DNA of 64,000 nucleotides from assembly GCA_964537685.1 (NCBI GenBank), contig CAZICM010000022.1, positions 79,970-143,969 on the forward strand, given 5' to 3'. Positions 41,582-50,269 of the stretch are shown here, piece by piece. The notes beneath the pieces were generated by a model. The model did no database searches. It was not told the origin of the DNA and saw only the letters and a program-made list of their open reading frames with translations. The position numbers and the translations under genes were made by a program. This DNA comes from CAZICM01 sp964537685. Its GTDB lineage: Bacteria > Myxococcota_A > Polyangia > Polyangiales > Polyangiaceae. Each line of letters begins with the position of its first letter. The first letter of the stretch is position 1.

Positions 41582-44233
41582 ATGGAACAGTCCACTTCGA
41601 ACATTCAGCAAAAAATCCCCGTTAGCATTCAGGATGAGCTTCGCACAAGCTACCTCGATTACGCGATGAGCGTGATTGTGGGGCGTGCGATTCCCGATGT
41701 GCGCGACGGCTTGAAACCTGTGCACCGCCGCATTCTGCATTCGATGAATGAGCAGAAAATTGGTCCGACGGGCTCTCATAAAAAATGCGCCCGTGTGGTC
41801 GGCGATGTGCTCGGTAAATACCATCCGCACGGCGATTTGGCGGTGTACGACGCCTTGGTGCGGATGGCGCAGCCTTTTAGCCTTCGTTATCCGCTCATCG
41901 ATGGTCAGGGCAATTTCGGCTCGGTCGACGGCGATAGTCCGGCGGCCATGCGTTATACCGAGTCCCGGCTTTCGCGCATCGCGATTGAAATGCTGGCCGA
42001 TTTGGAAAAGGATACGGTCGAGTTTGTCCCCAATTACGATGATTCGGAATTAGAGCCAAGCGTATTGCCCGCCAAATTCCCGCAATTGCTGGTGAATGGA
42101 TCGAACGGCATTGCGGTGGGTATGGCGACGAATATTCCGCCTCATAATTTGGGCGAGATTATCGATGCGACGATCGCGATTATTCACAATTCAGAGATAA
42201 CGATCGATGAATTGATTCGCATTGTTCCCGGGCCGGATTTTCCGACGGGCGGTTTAATTTACGGGCGGAGCGGGATTGAGCAGGCGTACCGCACGGGGCG
42301 CGGCGCGATTGTGATGCGGGGCAAGACGCACGTTGAAAAGACCCTGAAGGGCGATCGCGAGCAGATAATCGTCACAGAAATTCCCTATCAGGTGAACAAG
42401 GCGAGGCTGGTGGCGAAGATCGCCGAGTGCGTCAAGGAAAAGCGCATTGAAGGGATTGCCGAGGTGCGCGATGAAAGCGATCGCGAAGGCATGCGCATCG
42501 TGGTCGAGCTGAAGAAAGATATTTTTCCTCAGGTGATTCTGAATCAGCTCTACCGGCTGACGGATCTGCAGGCGAGCTTTGGGGTGATCAATTTATCGAT
42601 CGCGGATGGGCGGCCTGCGGTTCTGAATCTAAAAGAGACGCTTGCGTATTTTATCGAGCACCGCCGGGATGTGGTGACACGCAGGACGCGCTTCGATTTG
42701 CAGAAGGCGGAGGCGCAGCGGGAATTGGTGCTGGGCCTGGGGATGGCGACGACAGACATCGATCGGGTGGTGGCGACGATTCGGTCGTCGAGCGATCCGG
42801 ATGAAGCGAAGAAGAATCTGCAAGAGCTTCCGCTGCGGGGATTGGGCGAGTTTTTAAGGCGCGCGGGCCGTCCTGAAAGCGAATGCGAAAAGGCCGATGG
42901 CCAAGGGGATTATTTCCTTTCGGAGCGTCAGGCGAAGGCGATTTTGGAGATGAGGCTGTCGCGGCTGACGGGCCTGGAGCGCGAGAAGCTTGCGAAGGAG
43001 TACGGCGATCTTTCGCTGGAAATCGCAAAGCTGGAGGCGATTTTGGCCGATCCAAAGCTATTGATGGACGTGATTGTCGCCGAGCTGAACGATGTGAAGG
43101 CGCGGTTCGCGGACAAGCGGCGCACCGAAATTATCCCCGCGGAAGCTGAAATCAACGTGGAGGATTTGATTCAGGAAGAGGATATGGCGGTGACGATTTC
43201 ACATCTGGGTTATGTGAAACGGACGCCGGTTTCGACGTACAGGGCGCAGCGCCGGGGCGGAAAAGGCATGGTGGGGATGGAGGCCCGCGAGGAAGACTGG
43301 GTGAACCAGTTGTTTGTGGCCTCGACGCATTCGCATGTCTTCTTCTTCAGCGACAAGGGCAAGGTCTACGTTAAGAAAGTCTATGAAATACCGCTTGCGG
43401 CGCGCAATGCGAAGGGCCGTGCGATCGTGAATTTCGTTGGGCTCGAGCCTGGCGAGAAGATTGCGGCGATTACGCCGGTGCCGGGTTTTGATGAGGGCCG
43501 TTATGTGGTGACGTTGACGAAGAACGGCATCATCAAGAAGACGGCGCTGTCCGAATACGAAAACTACCGGGAAAAGGGCATTATCGGGGTGCGCATCGAA
43601 GAGGGCGATCAACTGCTTTCGGCGGCGATTACCGATGGAACGCGCGAGCTGTTAATCGGCACGCGGGGCGGGATGAGCATTCGTTTTTCAGAAGACGAAG
43701 TACGTTCGACGGGCCGGCCAACGATGGGCGTGAAGGGCATCGAGCTTGAAGAAGGCGATTATGTGGTTGGCCTATGTGTGTCGGGAGATGGGCGCGATAG
43801 GGTGCTGGCGGTGTGCGAGCGGGGCTATGGAAAGCGGACGGCGCTCGAAGAATTCCGCTTGCAGAGCCGGGGCGGCAAGGGCGTTATTTTGATTGACGCG
43901 AGCGAGCGCAACGGGCCGGTGGTGGGCGTTGCGATGGTGGGTCCGACGGATGAAGTGATGTTTGTGACGGATCGCGGGCAAACGCTGCGCACAAAGGTCA
44001 GCCAGGTTCGCGAGACGGGCCGCAACGCGCAGGGTGTGCGGCTGATGAATGTCGATGAGGGAGAGCGCATTGTGGCGATTGAAGCCTTTGCTGAAACCGA
44101 ATCGGTCGAGGAAGGCGGGACATCGGGCGGCGGAGCCAATGGCGCGGCGTCTGGGAATGGAGCTTCGGCATCGATACCGCCTCCTGAAGGTTCGATACCG
44201 CCTCCGCCCGCAAACGACCCGACCATGAATTAG
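41582..44233 (+). CDS. gyrA: DNA gyrase subunit A
   Basis: An 883-residue type IIA topoisomerase subunit that breaks and rejoins DNA to add negative supercoils with GyrB. The N-terminal breakage domain has YAMSVIVGRAIPDVRDGLKP and the catalytic Tyr in AAMRYTESRL. The C-terminal propeller carries the GyrA-box QRRGGKG near residue 560, which marks gyrase rather than topoisomerase IV. In the quinolone-determining region, HPHGDLAVYD has Leu86 at the place of E. coli Ser83, while the Asp87 equivalent is kept. The tail is Gly/Ser/Pro-rich with repeated SIPPP. Start ATG 41582 is chosen over TTG 41561; neither has a strong binding site. GyrB is not in the window. Confidence 0.97.
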   Translation: MEQSTSNIQQKIPVSIQDELRTSYLDYAMSVIVGRAIPDVRDGLKPVHRRILHSMNEQKIGPTGSHKKCARVVGDVLGKYHPHGDLAVYDALVRMAQPFSLRYPLIDGQGNFGSVDGDSPAAMRYTESRLSRIAIEMLADLEKDTVEFVPNYDDSELEPSVLPAKFPQLLVNGSNGIAVGMATNIPPHNLGEIIDATIAIIHNSEITIDELIRIVPGPDFPTGGLIYGRSGIEQAYRTGRGAIVMRGKTHVEKTLKGDREQIIVTEIPYQVNKARLVAKIAECVKEKRIEGIAEVRDESDREGMRIVVELKKDIFPQVILNQLYRLTDLQASFGVINLSIADGRPAVLNLKETLAYFIEHRRDVVTRRTRFDLQKAEAQRELVLGLGMATTDIDRVVATIRSSSDPDEAKKNLQELPLRGLGEFLRRAGRPESECEKADGQGDYFLSERQAKAILEMRLSRLTGLEREKLAKEYGDLSLEIAKLEAILADPKLLMDVIVAELNDVKARFADKRRTEIIPAEAEINVEDLIQEEDMAVTISHLGYVKRTPVSTYRAQRRGGKGMVGMEAREEDWVNQLFVASTHSHVFFFSDKGKVYVKKVYEIPLAARNAKGRAIVNFVGLEPGEKIAAITPVPGFDEGRYVVTLTKNGIIKKTALSEYENYREKGIIGVRIEEGDQLLSAAITDGTRELLIGTRGGMSIRFSEDEVRSTGRPTMGVKGIELEEGDYVVGLCVSGDGRDRVLAVCERGYGKRTALEEFRLQSRGGKGVILIDASERNGPVVGVAMVGPTDEVMFVTDRGQTLRTKVSQVRETGRNAQGVRLMNVDEGERIVAIEAFAETESVEEGGTSGGGANGAASGNGASASIPPPEGSIPPPPANDPTMN

Positions 44234-44277
44234 ATGCTTGCGATGTTGTTGTGCAATCGCGCTATGCTCGCGCGCCC

Positions 44278-45171
44278 ATGAGCGCAGCCGACGCCAACGC
44301 GGGTGGACGCCCTTCCCGGCCCGCGCCCTTGCCCGTCTTAAAACCCGGCGGTCCCCGAAGCCGCCGGGCACCTGCATCGAGGCCGGCCCCCCTTCCTTCG
44401 CCGGGCGTTGTTGAATCGGCGGGCCACTCTGCGCTGAATATTGCCGAAGTCGTGGGCGGGATGGGTCTTCTGGCCGGCCGTATTTTTGCCCGGGTATTTA
44501 CGCTTCGTTTTGATGGCGAGGAGTTTTTCCGAAACCTGCATCGCATGGGCGTGCGCTCTGCACCCATTGTGATTGTGACGGCATTGGTAACGGGCGCGAT
44601 TACGGTGGTTCAAGCGGCGCCGGTGGTCGAGCGCTTGGGGGCCTATGGTTTATTGGGCTGGGGCGCGAGCTTTGCGTCGCTCCGGGAAATCGCGCCGCTG
44701 CTCACGGCTTTAATGATTAATGGGCGCGTAGGAGCCAACAATACGGCTGAATTAGGCACAATGGTCGTGACCGAGCAATTGGATGCATTGCGGGTGTTGG
44801 CGATTGATCCCATTAAATTTTTAATTGCGCCTCGTTTTTTGGCGATGGTGCTGACTTTATTTCTGTCGACTTTGTTTGCGGATGCGCTGGCGCTGCTGGG
44901 AGCGGCTTATGCGGGCTATGCGCTGCTTGGTGTGGAGCCGGCATCGTTTTATATTGGCCTTACGGGCGGGCTCTTAGGATTCAACGACGTCGCCGTTGGA
45001 CTCTTTAAAAGCGTGGTGTTTGGCATTGTGATGGGATTGGCGAGCTGTCAATTTGGGCTTGCGGTGAAGGGCGGAGCTCCGGGCGTGGGCAAGGCGGTCA
45101 ATTCAACCGTGGTGGCGACGGCGGCGGGCATTTTCGTGCTCGATTTTTTCGTCGCGTTCACGTTTCATTAA
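44278..45171 (+). CDS. mlaE: MlaE-family permease, first copy
   Basis: A 297-residue inner-membrane permease of the Mla-type phospholipid/sterol ABC transporter. After a ~55-residue Pro/Arg/Ala-rich cytoplasmic tail, the MlaE core contains FRNLHRMGVRSAPIVIVTAL, GRVGANNTAELGTMVVTEQLDA, LRVLAIDPIKFLIAPRFLA and several hydrophobic helices. The GTMVVTEQLDALRVL segment is the family hallmark that contacts the ATPase. ATG 44278 was chosen over GTG 44251. It follows gyrA by 44 bases and is 24 bases before a second, different MlaE gene, so the pair may form a heterodimer instead of the usual homodimer. Confidence 0.9.
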   Translation: MSAADANAGGRPSRPAPLPVLKPGGPRSRRAPASRPAPLPSPGVVESAGHSALNIAEVVGGMGLLAGRIFARVFTLRFDGEEFFRNLHRMGVRSAPIVIVTALVTGAITVVQAAPVVERLGAYGLLGWGASFASLREIAPLLTALMINGRVGANNTAELGTMVVTEQLDALRVLAIDPIKFLIAPRFLAMVLTLFLSTLFADALALLGAAYAGYALLGVEPASFYIGLTGGLLGFNDVAVGLFKSVVFGIVMGLASCQFGLAVKGGAPGVGKAVNSTVVATAAGIFVLDFFVAFTFH

Positions 45172-45195
45172 AGGGCTGGGTGGGGAAGACAGCCG

Positions 45196-46068
45196 ATGCA
45201 AGCCCGGGAGCAGATATTAAAAGCGCAAGAAGACCCTGAGGGATCGGGGCCTGAAAGCGTCGATCACGAGTTGCGCACGGTATTGCCTGAACGGCACGGT
45301 GTGGAGCTTGTGGGCGCGGTTGCGCTGGATTTGCTGAATACGGCGCGGGAGCTGTATTCGGTGTTTGTGCGGACGCTTTATTATTGCGTGAATGGCCGCA
45401 CCGAGCAGGGCGCGATATTGGCACAGATGTATGCCATAGGAAATCGATCGATTTTCTTTATAACGGTATCGATGGGTTTTATTGGGATGATTTTGGTGAG
45501 GCAGGGCGGACTGCAATTGGAGCGCATTTTGCCTGAATACTCGCTGGTGGGGGCCACCTTTTTAGAGTTATTGGTGCGGGATTTTTCGGCATCCATTGGT
45601 TCATTGCTGCTAGCGACGCGGGTGGGCGCAGGCATTGCGGCGGAAATTGGCTCGATGGTCGTGACCGAACAGATTGACGCGCTTCGGATGTGCGCGGCCG
45701 ATCCGATTGATTATTTGGTAAAACCGCGATTTCTCGCGAGCATTATCATGACGACCTGCCTTGCGATATGGAGCACGGGGGTGGCTTATGTGGCGGGAAT
45801 GCTGACGGCCTATTTGAGTTTTGATATTGCGCCCCGCACATTTGCGAATATTTCGCTGGTGGACTCGGGCGATTTGGTGGTGGGGCTCAGCAAGTGCGTG
45901 GCGTATGGGGCGGCGATTCCCATTGTGGCCAGTCATTCGGGTCTAATGACCTATGGCGGTTCGGAAGGCGTGGGCTGGGCGACGACGCGGGCGGTTATCA
46001 ATGCATCGCTGGCCGTTATTATTTTAAATGTGACGTTATCGACGATTGGATTTTTAATTTTTAAATAA
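45196..46068 (+). CDS. mlaE: MlaE-family permease, second copy
   Basis: A 290-residue permease related to but clearly distinct from its neighbour. The core has IGMILVRQGGLQLERILPEY, ATFLELLVRDFSASIGSLLL, RVGAGIAAEIGSMVVTEQID and ALRMCAADPIDYLVKPRFLA, and the C-terminal GWATTRAVINASLAVIILNV. A ~40-residue acidic N-terminus precedes the first helix. It lies 24 bases downstream of the first permease and 10 bases from the convergent ATPase gene. Together with the ATPase and MlaD-like protein it should move lipids between membranes; no MlaB or MlaC gene is visible here. Confidence 0.9.
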   Translation: MQAREQILKAQEDPEGSGPESVDHELRTVLPERHGVELVGAVALDLLNTARELYSVFVRTLYYCVNGRTEQGAILAQMYAIGNRSIFFITVSMGFIGMILVRQGGLQLERILPEYSLVGATFLELLVRDFSASIGSLLLATRVGAGIAAEIGSMVVTEQIDALRMCAADPIDYLVKPRFLASIIMTTCLAIWSTGVAYVAGMLTAYLSFDIAPRTFANISLVDSGDLVVGLSKCVAYGAAIPIVASHSGLMTYGGSEGVGWATTRAVINASLAVIILNVTLSTIGFLIFK

Positions 46069-46078
46069 GGCGCCGGGT

Positions 46079-46819
46079 TTATTCGATCGGCCCTTCGGCG
46101 CGCCCGTGAATAAATTGCTGCACGATCGCATCGTCGGAGCGCTTAAAATCGTCTTGAGAGCCCAATAGCCGGACTCTTCCTTTATAGAGCATCACAATTC
46201 GATCGGAAATTGTAAAAATACTAACGAGATCGTGACTGACCACCACGCTGGTAACGCCGAGAGTATCGCTGAGTTCGCGGATTAATTTATCGACCCTGCG
46301 CGCGCTGACGGGATCGAGGCTGGTGGTTGGCTCATCGAAGAGCACATAGCGGGGATCGAGCGTAAGCGCCCTGGCAATGGCGACGCGTTTTCGCATTCCA
46401 TCGCCCAATTCGGCCGGATAGCGGTCGCCAAATTCGCGCATATGCACTTGTTCGAGCCTGCGGTTGGCTTCAGCCAGCGCTTCTTTGGGCTTTAGTCCTT
46501 TATGTTTTCGCAATGGAAGCGCGACATTTTCCGCGCAGGTCATCGAATCGAAGAGCGTCGAATGCTGAAACACCATCGCGCATTTCATACGCACGGGATA
46601 CATCTGTGCTTCGTTAAAACGGCTTACTTCTTCGCCGTCCAGCCATATTTCTCCGCCGTCGGGATATAAAAGGCCAATTAAATGTTTAATCAATACGCTC
46701 TTGCCTACGCCCGATTGCCCAATAATAAAAAACACTTCGCCCGCCTGAACATCGAAGGACACATCCGCGAGCACTTGTTTTTCCCCAAATGATTTTTTCA
46801 CATGTTTAAATTCAATCAT
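46079..46819 (-). CDS. mlaF: MlaF-like ABC transporter ATPase
   Basis: A 246-residue ATPase starting at ATG 46819. Walker A is GQSGVGKSVLIKHL near residue 34, the Q-loop is AMVFQHSTLFDS, the signature is AELGDGMRKRVAIARALTLD, Walker B is YVLFDEPTTSLDPVSARRVD, and the switch His is in VVVSHDLVSI. In the signature the second residue is Gly and the third Asp (LGDGM), where LSGGM is usual. It faces the permease genes convergently instead of joining their operon and lies next to the divergent MlaD-like gene, which is unusual. It should power the two MlaE permeases. Confidence 0.9.
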   Translation of the reverse strand: MIEFKHVKKSFGEKQVLADVSFDVQAGEVFFIIGQSGVGKSVLIKHLIGLLYPDGGEIWLDGEEVSRFNEAQMYPVRMKCAMVFQHSTLFDSMTCAENVALPLRKHKGLKPKEALAEANRRLEQVHMREFGDRYPAELGDGMRKRVAIARALTLDPRYVLFDEPTTSLDPVSARRVDKLIRELSDTLGVTSVVVSHDLVSIFTISDRIVMLYKGRVRLLGSQDDFKRSDDAIVQQFIHGRAEGPIE

Positions 46820-47023
46820 ATTGGGCTCTGATTTTTTGAAATTTATGCCTTCGCCGCGGCGCGCAATGCCACTTTGTAAAAATCTCGCCGCAATGCGGCA
46901 CATTTTTAAAAGAAAAAAATGTGCTCTTCCGGGGCGTGATTCAATCGCGCTTATACCGGCGCCGTCCTATCTATGTCATTAGGATTGCGAAGCTCATTCA
47001 AGCGATCGAGGATATTCAAAGGT

Positions 47024-48079
47024 ATGGCAAGCTCCACCAGGTCGATCGAATTAAAAGTCGGGGCATTTATTTTAGCGGCAATCGGCCTGCTCATCGGCTT
47101 TGTGCTGATTATGAGCGGTGTGAACTTCCAGCCCACCTTTTCGGTGGTTGTGTTGTTCGACAATCCGGGAGGTCTGCAAACAGGTGCCCACGTAAAGATG
47201 GCCGGTGTGAAGATCGGCAAGGTCCAAACGGTTTCGTTCTGCAAGGATCGCAAGGATGCGATGAATATTCCGGCCGAGCTCCGGCACGCGGTGGTGTGCA
47301 TGGATATCACCGTGGAGAAGCGGCATCAGGCGAGTATCCGCAAAAATGCGCTGTTTTATGTGACAACACAGGGGGTTCTGGGCGAGCAGTTTTTAGCGGT
47401 CGATCCGGGTTCAAACGATCAAGATCCGATGTTTAGCGATCCGCTCCGGCCCGAGGAAAAGTATGTGCGCGGGCTCGATCCGCCCCGTTTAGATAAGCTG
47501 ATTTCAGAAACGTACGAGCTTTTGCATTCCAGCGTGACGGCCCTGCGCGAGAACAAAGATCAGCTCAATGAAGCATTCGATGGCCTGCGCAAAACCTTGA
47601 AGGGAACAGGCGATTTCTTCGAGAAGAATAAAGATCGGCTCGATCGCATCGCGCAAAATGTCGAGCAGATCACCATCGATGTGGATGACACGATCCGGGG
47701 CGCCAAGACCAAATATGTCGAAAACCCCCAGATCGATCGCATCATGAACAATGTTGAGAGTATTTCGGGCGTGGCGGCGAAAGATGCGCCGCCCTTGCTC
47801 GCGGATGCGAAGGTGACGATGGAGAATATGCGCCGCGTGAGCGAGACCATCGGCGCGGAGAGCGAGCAGGCGAAGATTAAAAAGACGCTGAATGATGTGT
47901 CGGAAATCGCAAGCCAGGCGAAGGCGACGATGAACGACACGCATGCGATTGTTTCGCATATACGGCGCGGCAAGGGCACCGTGGGCGCTGTGGTGATGGA
48001 TGAAGCGCTGTACGACGATATCCAGGAGCTTGCGCGCGATTTAAAGCACAACCCCTGGAAGTTTCTGTGGCGCGAATGA
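47024..48079 (+). CDS. mlaD: MlaD-family lipid-binding protein
   Basis: A 351-residue single-pass inner-membrane protein. After a short cytoplasmic start comes the membrane helix FILAAIGLLIGFVLIMSG (about residues 15-33), then the MCE domain with FDNPGGLQTGAHVKMAGVKI, QASIRKNALFYVTTQGVLGE. A long periplasmic helical region (LDKLISETYELLHSSVTAL, ADAKVTMENMRRVSETIG) follows, as in longer MCE proteins, which can span the periplasm. ATG 47024 gives a normal start; ATG 46973 would add 17 residues. It is divergent from the ATPase and completes a lipid-transport set with the two permeases. Confidence 0.85.
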   Translation: MASSTRSIELKVGAFILAAIGLLIGFVLIMSGVNFQPTFSVVVLFDNPGGLQTGAHVKMAGVKIGKVQTVSFCKDRKDAMNIPAELRHAVVCMDITVEKRHQASIRKNALFYVTTQGVLGEQFLAVDPGSNDQDPMFSDPLRPEEKYVRGLDPPRLDKLISETYELLHSSVTALRENKDQLNEAFDGLRKTLKGTGDFFEKNKDRLDRIAQNVEQITIDVDDTIRGAKTKYVENPQIDRIMNNVESISGVAAKDAPPLLADAKVTMENMRRVSETIGAESEQAKIKKTLNDVSEIASQAKATMNDTHAIVSHIRRGKGTVGAVVMDEALYDDIQELARDLKHNPWKFLWRE

Positions 48080-48113
48080 TGAGGATGCGAACGGTATAAG
48101 CCGGCCCGCTCTT

Positions 48114-48326
48114 CTAGCCGAGTTCAACCAGCGGCGTCCCCTCCACCACCGACTGGCCTTCCGTGACCAAAATCGCCTTCACTGTTCCTTCTTCCTCGGC
48201 CTCGACGGGCATTTCCATCTTCATGGATTCGAGAATGGCCACCGTTGTGCCCTCCATGATCTGATCGCCCACCTTGACTTCGATCTTCCAAACCGTGCCG
48301 GTAATATGCGCCTTAACCACACTCAT
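48114..48326 (-). CDS. Biotinyl/lipoyl carrier protein
   Basis: A 70-residue protein consisting of one biotin-type domain. The carrier lysine lies in LESMKMEMPVEA, the classic biotin attachment motif, with EVKVGDQIMEGTTVAIL before it and GQSVVEGTPLVEL after. The size fits stand-alone biotinyl-binding proteins, which supply carboxyl groups to acyl-CoA or related carboxylases. No carboxylase gene adjoins it here. The ATG at 48326 fixes a complete minimal domain. It is convergent with mlaD. Confidence 0.85.
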   Translation of the reverse strand: MSVVKAHITGTVWKIEVKVGDQIMEGTTVAILESMKMEMPVEAEEEGTVKAILVTEGQSVVEGTPLVELG

Positions 48327-48619
48327 GCGGGCGACCTTAGCGGAGGGAAGCCCGGAATGAAAGGCTTGGCGTATGGGCTGTAGACTCGCCGGGCTTTGCC
48401 CGCAGATGAGCCCGTTTGAATGCCCGGCGCGCGGGCAAAAGGTGAATGCGCAAAGACAAAAGGTTGATGCGCGGCCAAAGAGACGGCTACTCTCACAAGC
48501 GCATGGAGGAGATGCATTGAGCCCTCGCCAAATCTGCAATCCAAATCGCAAAGAGGGTTTGGCACTCCTGTATGTGGAACGCGTTATCAAGCGCGCGCTG
48601 CGAAGGAGCTTTTGAAATC
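48327..48619. other. Divergent intergenic region with 21-base direct repeats
   Basis: About 290 bases separate the biotinyl carrier gene and the coiled-coil membrane protein gene. CAAAAGGTGAATGCGC at 48436 is followed 21 bases later (48457) by CAAAAGGTTGATGCGC, differing at two positions. Such a pair on one helical face could bind a dimeric regulator. I saw no gene in this stretch. Confidence 0.35.
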
Positions 48620-49366
48620 ATGTCGGATCAAAAGGAAAGCTCGGTTCTGTTCTCACTCAAAGAGCTGATGGGCTTAGAAGAAGAGCGCATCAGGAATGAG
48701 GAGGCCGAGAAGGCTGCGGCAGCGGCGGCGGCGGAGAAAGCTCGCCTGGATGCCGAACGCGCGGCCCGTGATGCGGAAGAAGCGCGCATCCGCGCTGAAG
48801 ACGAACGGCGCCGGACGGAAGAAGCCCGCGCGCGTGAAGAGGCTGCGCGGCTCGAGGCTATTCGCCAGGCCGAGGTAGAAAAGGCGCGCGTCGAAGCCGA
48901 GCAGCGGGCTCGCATCGAGGCGATGACGCAACAGCAGCAGCACGAGCAGAAGCTTGCGGCGCTTCAGCACGATCAGTCGAAGAAGAAGCTGCGCAAGACT
49001 TTGATCGGCGTTGCGATCGCGGTGCCAATCATCGTCGGCGGGCTTGGCTTCTGGGCGTACCGGGGCTTCCAAGAGGAGAGGGCCCGGCAGGCGGCGCTGG
49101 CCGAGGAAAACCGCATTGCGAAGGAGAAAGCCGACAAGCTCGCGGCCGATTTGAAAGAGCAGCAGACGAAGATCGACAGCTTGCTGAGCCAGCTTTCAAG
49201 CGCGAAGGATGAAGCGACGCGCTTGGCCTTGCAGAAGCAGCTCGAGGAAGAAAAAGAGAAGCAAAAGAAGCTTTCGGGCGGCGGCGGCGGTGCCAAGCCC
49301 GCAGGCGGCGGTGCGGGCAAACCCTGCAACTGCACGCCCGGCGATCCTTTGTGTAGCTGTCTGTAG
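48620..49366 (+). CDS. Coiled-coil single-pass membrane protein
   Basis: A 248-residue protein with an N-terminal ~20 residues (VLFSLKELMGLEEERIRN), then a ~95-residue coiled coil of repeated Glu/Ala/Arg heptads (ERAARDAEEARIRAEDERRR), a membrane helix (TLIGVAIAVPIIVGGLGFWAY, about 124-144), a second coiled coil, and a Gly-rich end with a Cys tail (CNCTPGDPLCSCL). The cytoplasmic start resembles those of myxobacterial gliding or scaffold proteins, but this is tentative. AAGGAG lies 12 bases before ATG 48620. The terminal cysteines may form disulfides or bind metal outside the membrane. Function unknown. Confidence 0.65.
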   Translation: MSDQKESSVLFSLKELMGLEEERIRNEEAEKAAAAAAAEKARLDAERAARDAEEARIRAEDERRRTEEARAREEAARLEAIRQAEVEKARVEAEQRARIEAMTQQQQHEQKLAALQHDQSKKKLRKTLIGVAIAVPIIVGGLGFWAYRGFQEERARQAALAEENRIAKEKADKLAADLKEQQTKIDSLLSQLSSAKDEATRLALQKQLEEEKEKQKKLSGGGGGAKPAGGGAGKPCNCTPGDPLCSCL

Positions 49367-49411
49367 TTTCTTTATCCCGCCTTTAAATTCCCTCTCAGCC
49401 CTTTGCGTTCG

Positions 49412-49443
49412 GCGCGCCGTTATGCCTTCCATGTGCGGCGCGC
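49412..49443. repeat. GC-rich inverted repeat before pyrF
   Basis: GCGCGCCG at 49412-49419 and CGGCGCGC at 49436-49443 form a perfect 8-bp stem with a 16-base loop in the 126-base gap between the coiled-coil gene and pyrF. It has no T-tract on the plus strand. It may be a leader structure of pyrF or part of a Rho-dependent stop. Confidence 0.4.
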
Positions 49444-49492
49444 ATCGCGTTGAACGCGCTGAACGCGCCACATTCGATTCGTAAAAACCTTC

Positions 49493-50269
49493 ATGAATAG
49501 CTTTCGCGACTCTTTAACGGCGCGCGGGCGCCTTGTTTTTCCGCTTGACGAGCCCAGCTACGAAGCCGCGCGAGCCTCGGCCCTTCAAGTCGGGCAAAGC
49601 GTGGGCGTGCTTAAAATCGGCCTTCAGCTCTTTACCGCGCAAGGCCCTAAAGCCGTCACGCTGGGCCAAGAGCTGGGCTTGCCGGTATTTTTGGATCTGA
49701 AGCTGCACGATATCCCTCAAACCGTTGAAAACGCCGTTCAGAGCGCCGCTGCGCTTGGCGTCGATTATCTGACGGTGCATGCGTCGGGGGGGCTCGCGAT
49801 GCTCGAGCGGGCAGCGGCGGCCGCCGAGGCGTGCTCGAGTGCGCGGGGCAAACGGATGACCTTGCTGGCCGTGACGGTGCTGACATCGCTGGATGCCGGC
49901 GATTTGGAGGCGCAGGGCATCGCGGAAGCGCCTTTGGATCATGTGCTGCGCTTGGCCAAACTCGCGTGGAAAGCAGGCATCCGGGGCTTTGTGGCATCGG
50001 CTGAAGAGGCGCCGTCGCTTCGAACAACACTGGGCGAAGAAGCTCTCATCGTCACGCCGGGCATACGTCCTGATTCCAGCTTGGCGATGGATCAGAAACG
50101 AGTGGCAACGCCCGCGCAGGCCATCGCCGATGGAGCGGATTTGCTGGTCGTGGGAAGGCCGATCAAAAACGCTCCCGATCCTCTTTTGGCCGCGCAAAAC
50201 CTGGTGAACGAGATTGAGCGGGCGCTCGCGTGCAAAGCTGCGCCCCAACAACCAAAGGAGCGCAGATGA
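49493..50269 (+). CDS. pyrF: Orotidine-5'-phosphate decarboxylase
   Basis: A 258-residue cytoplasmic enzyme that makes UMP, the last step of pyrimidine synthesis. The TIM-barrel active site motif FLDLKLHDIPQTV (Asp, Lys, His, Asp) is near residues 65-80, with KIGLQLF before it, DYLTVHASGG after it, and VTPGIRPDSS and DLLVVGRPI at the phosphate-binding end. Length fits the longer OMP decarboxylases. The ATG of the next gene overlaps its TGA (ATGA), so it is coupled to an RNA methyltransferase gene. Confidence 0.93.
   Translation: MNSFRDSLTARGRLVFPLDEPSYEAARASALQVGQSVGVLKIGLQLFTAQGPKAVTLGQELGLPVFLDLKLHDIPQTVENAVQSAAALGVDYLTVHASGGLAMLERAAAAAEACSSARGKRMTLLAVTVLTSLDAGDLEAQGIAEAPLDHVLRLAKLAWKAGIRGFVASAEEAPSLRTTLGEEALIVTPGIRPDSSLAMDQKRVATPAQAIADGADLLVVGRPIKNAPDPLLAAQNLVNEIERALACKAAPQQPKERR

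Noticed and set aside
41582..44233. Reading this gene as topoisomerase IV ParC
   Set aside because: The GyrA-box QRRGGKG and a full six-bladed-type C-terminal region point to gyrase.
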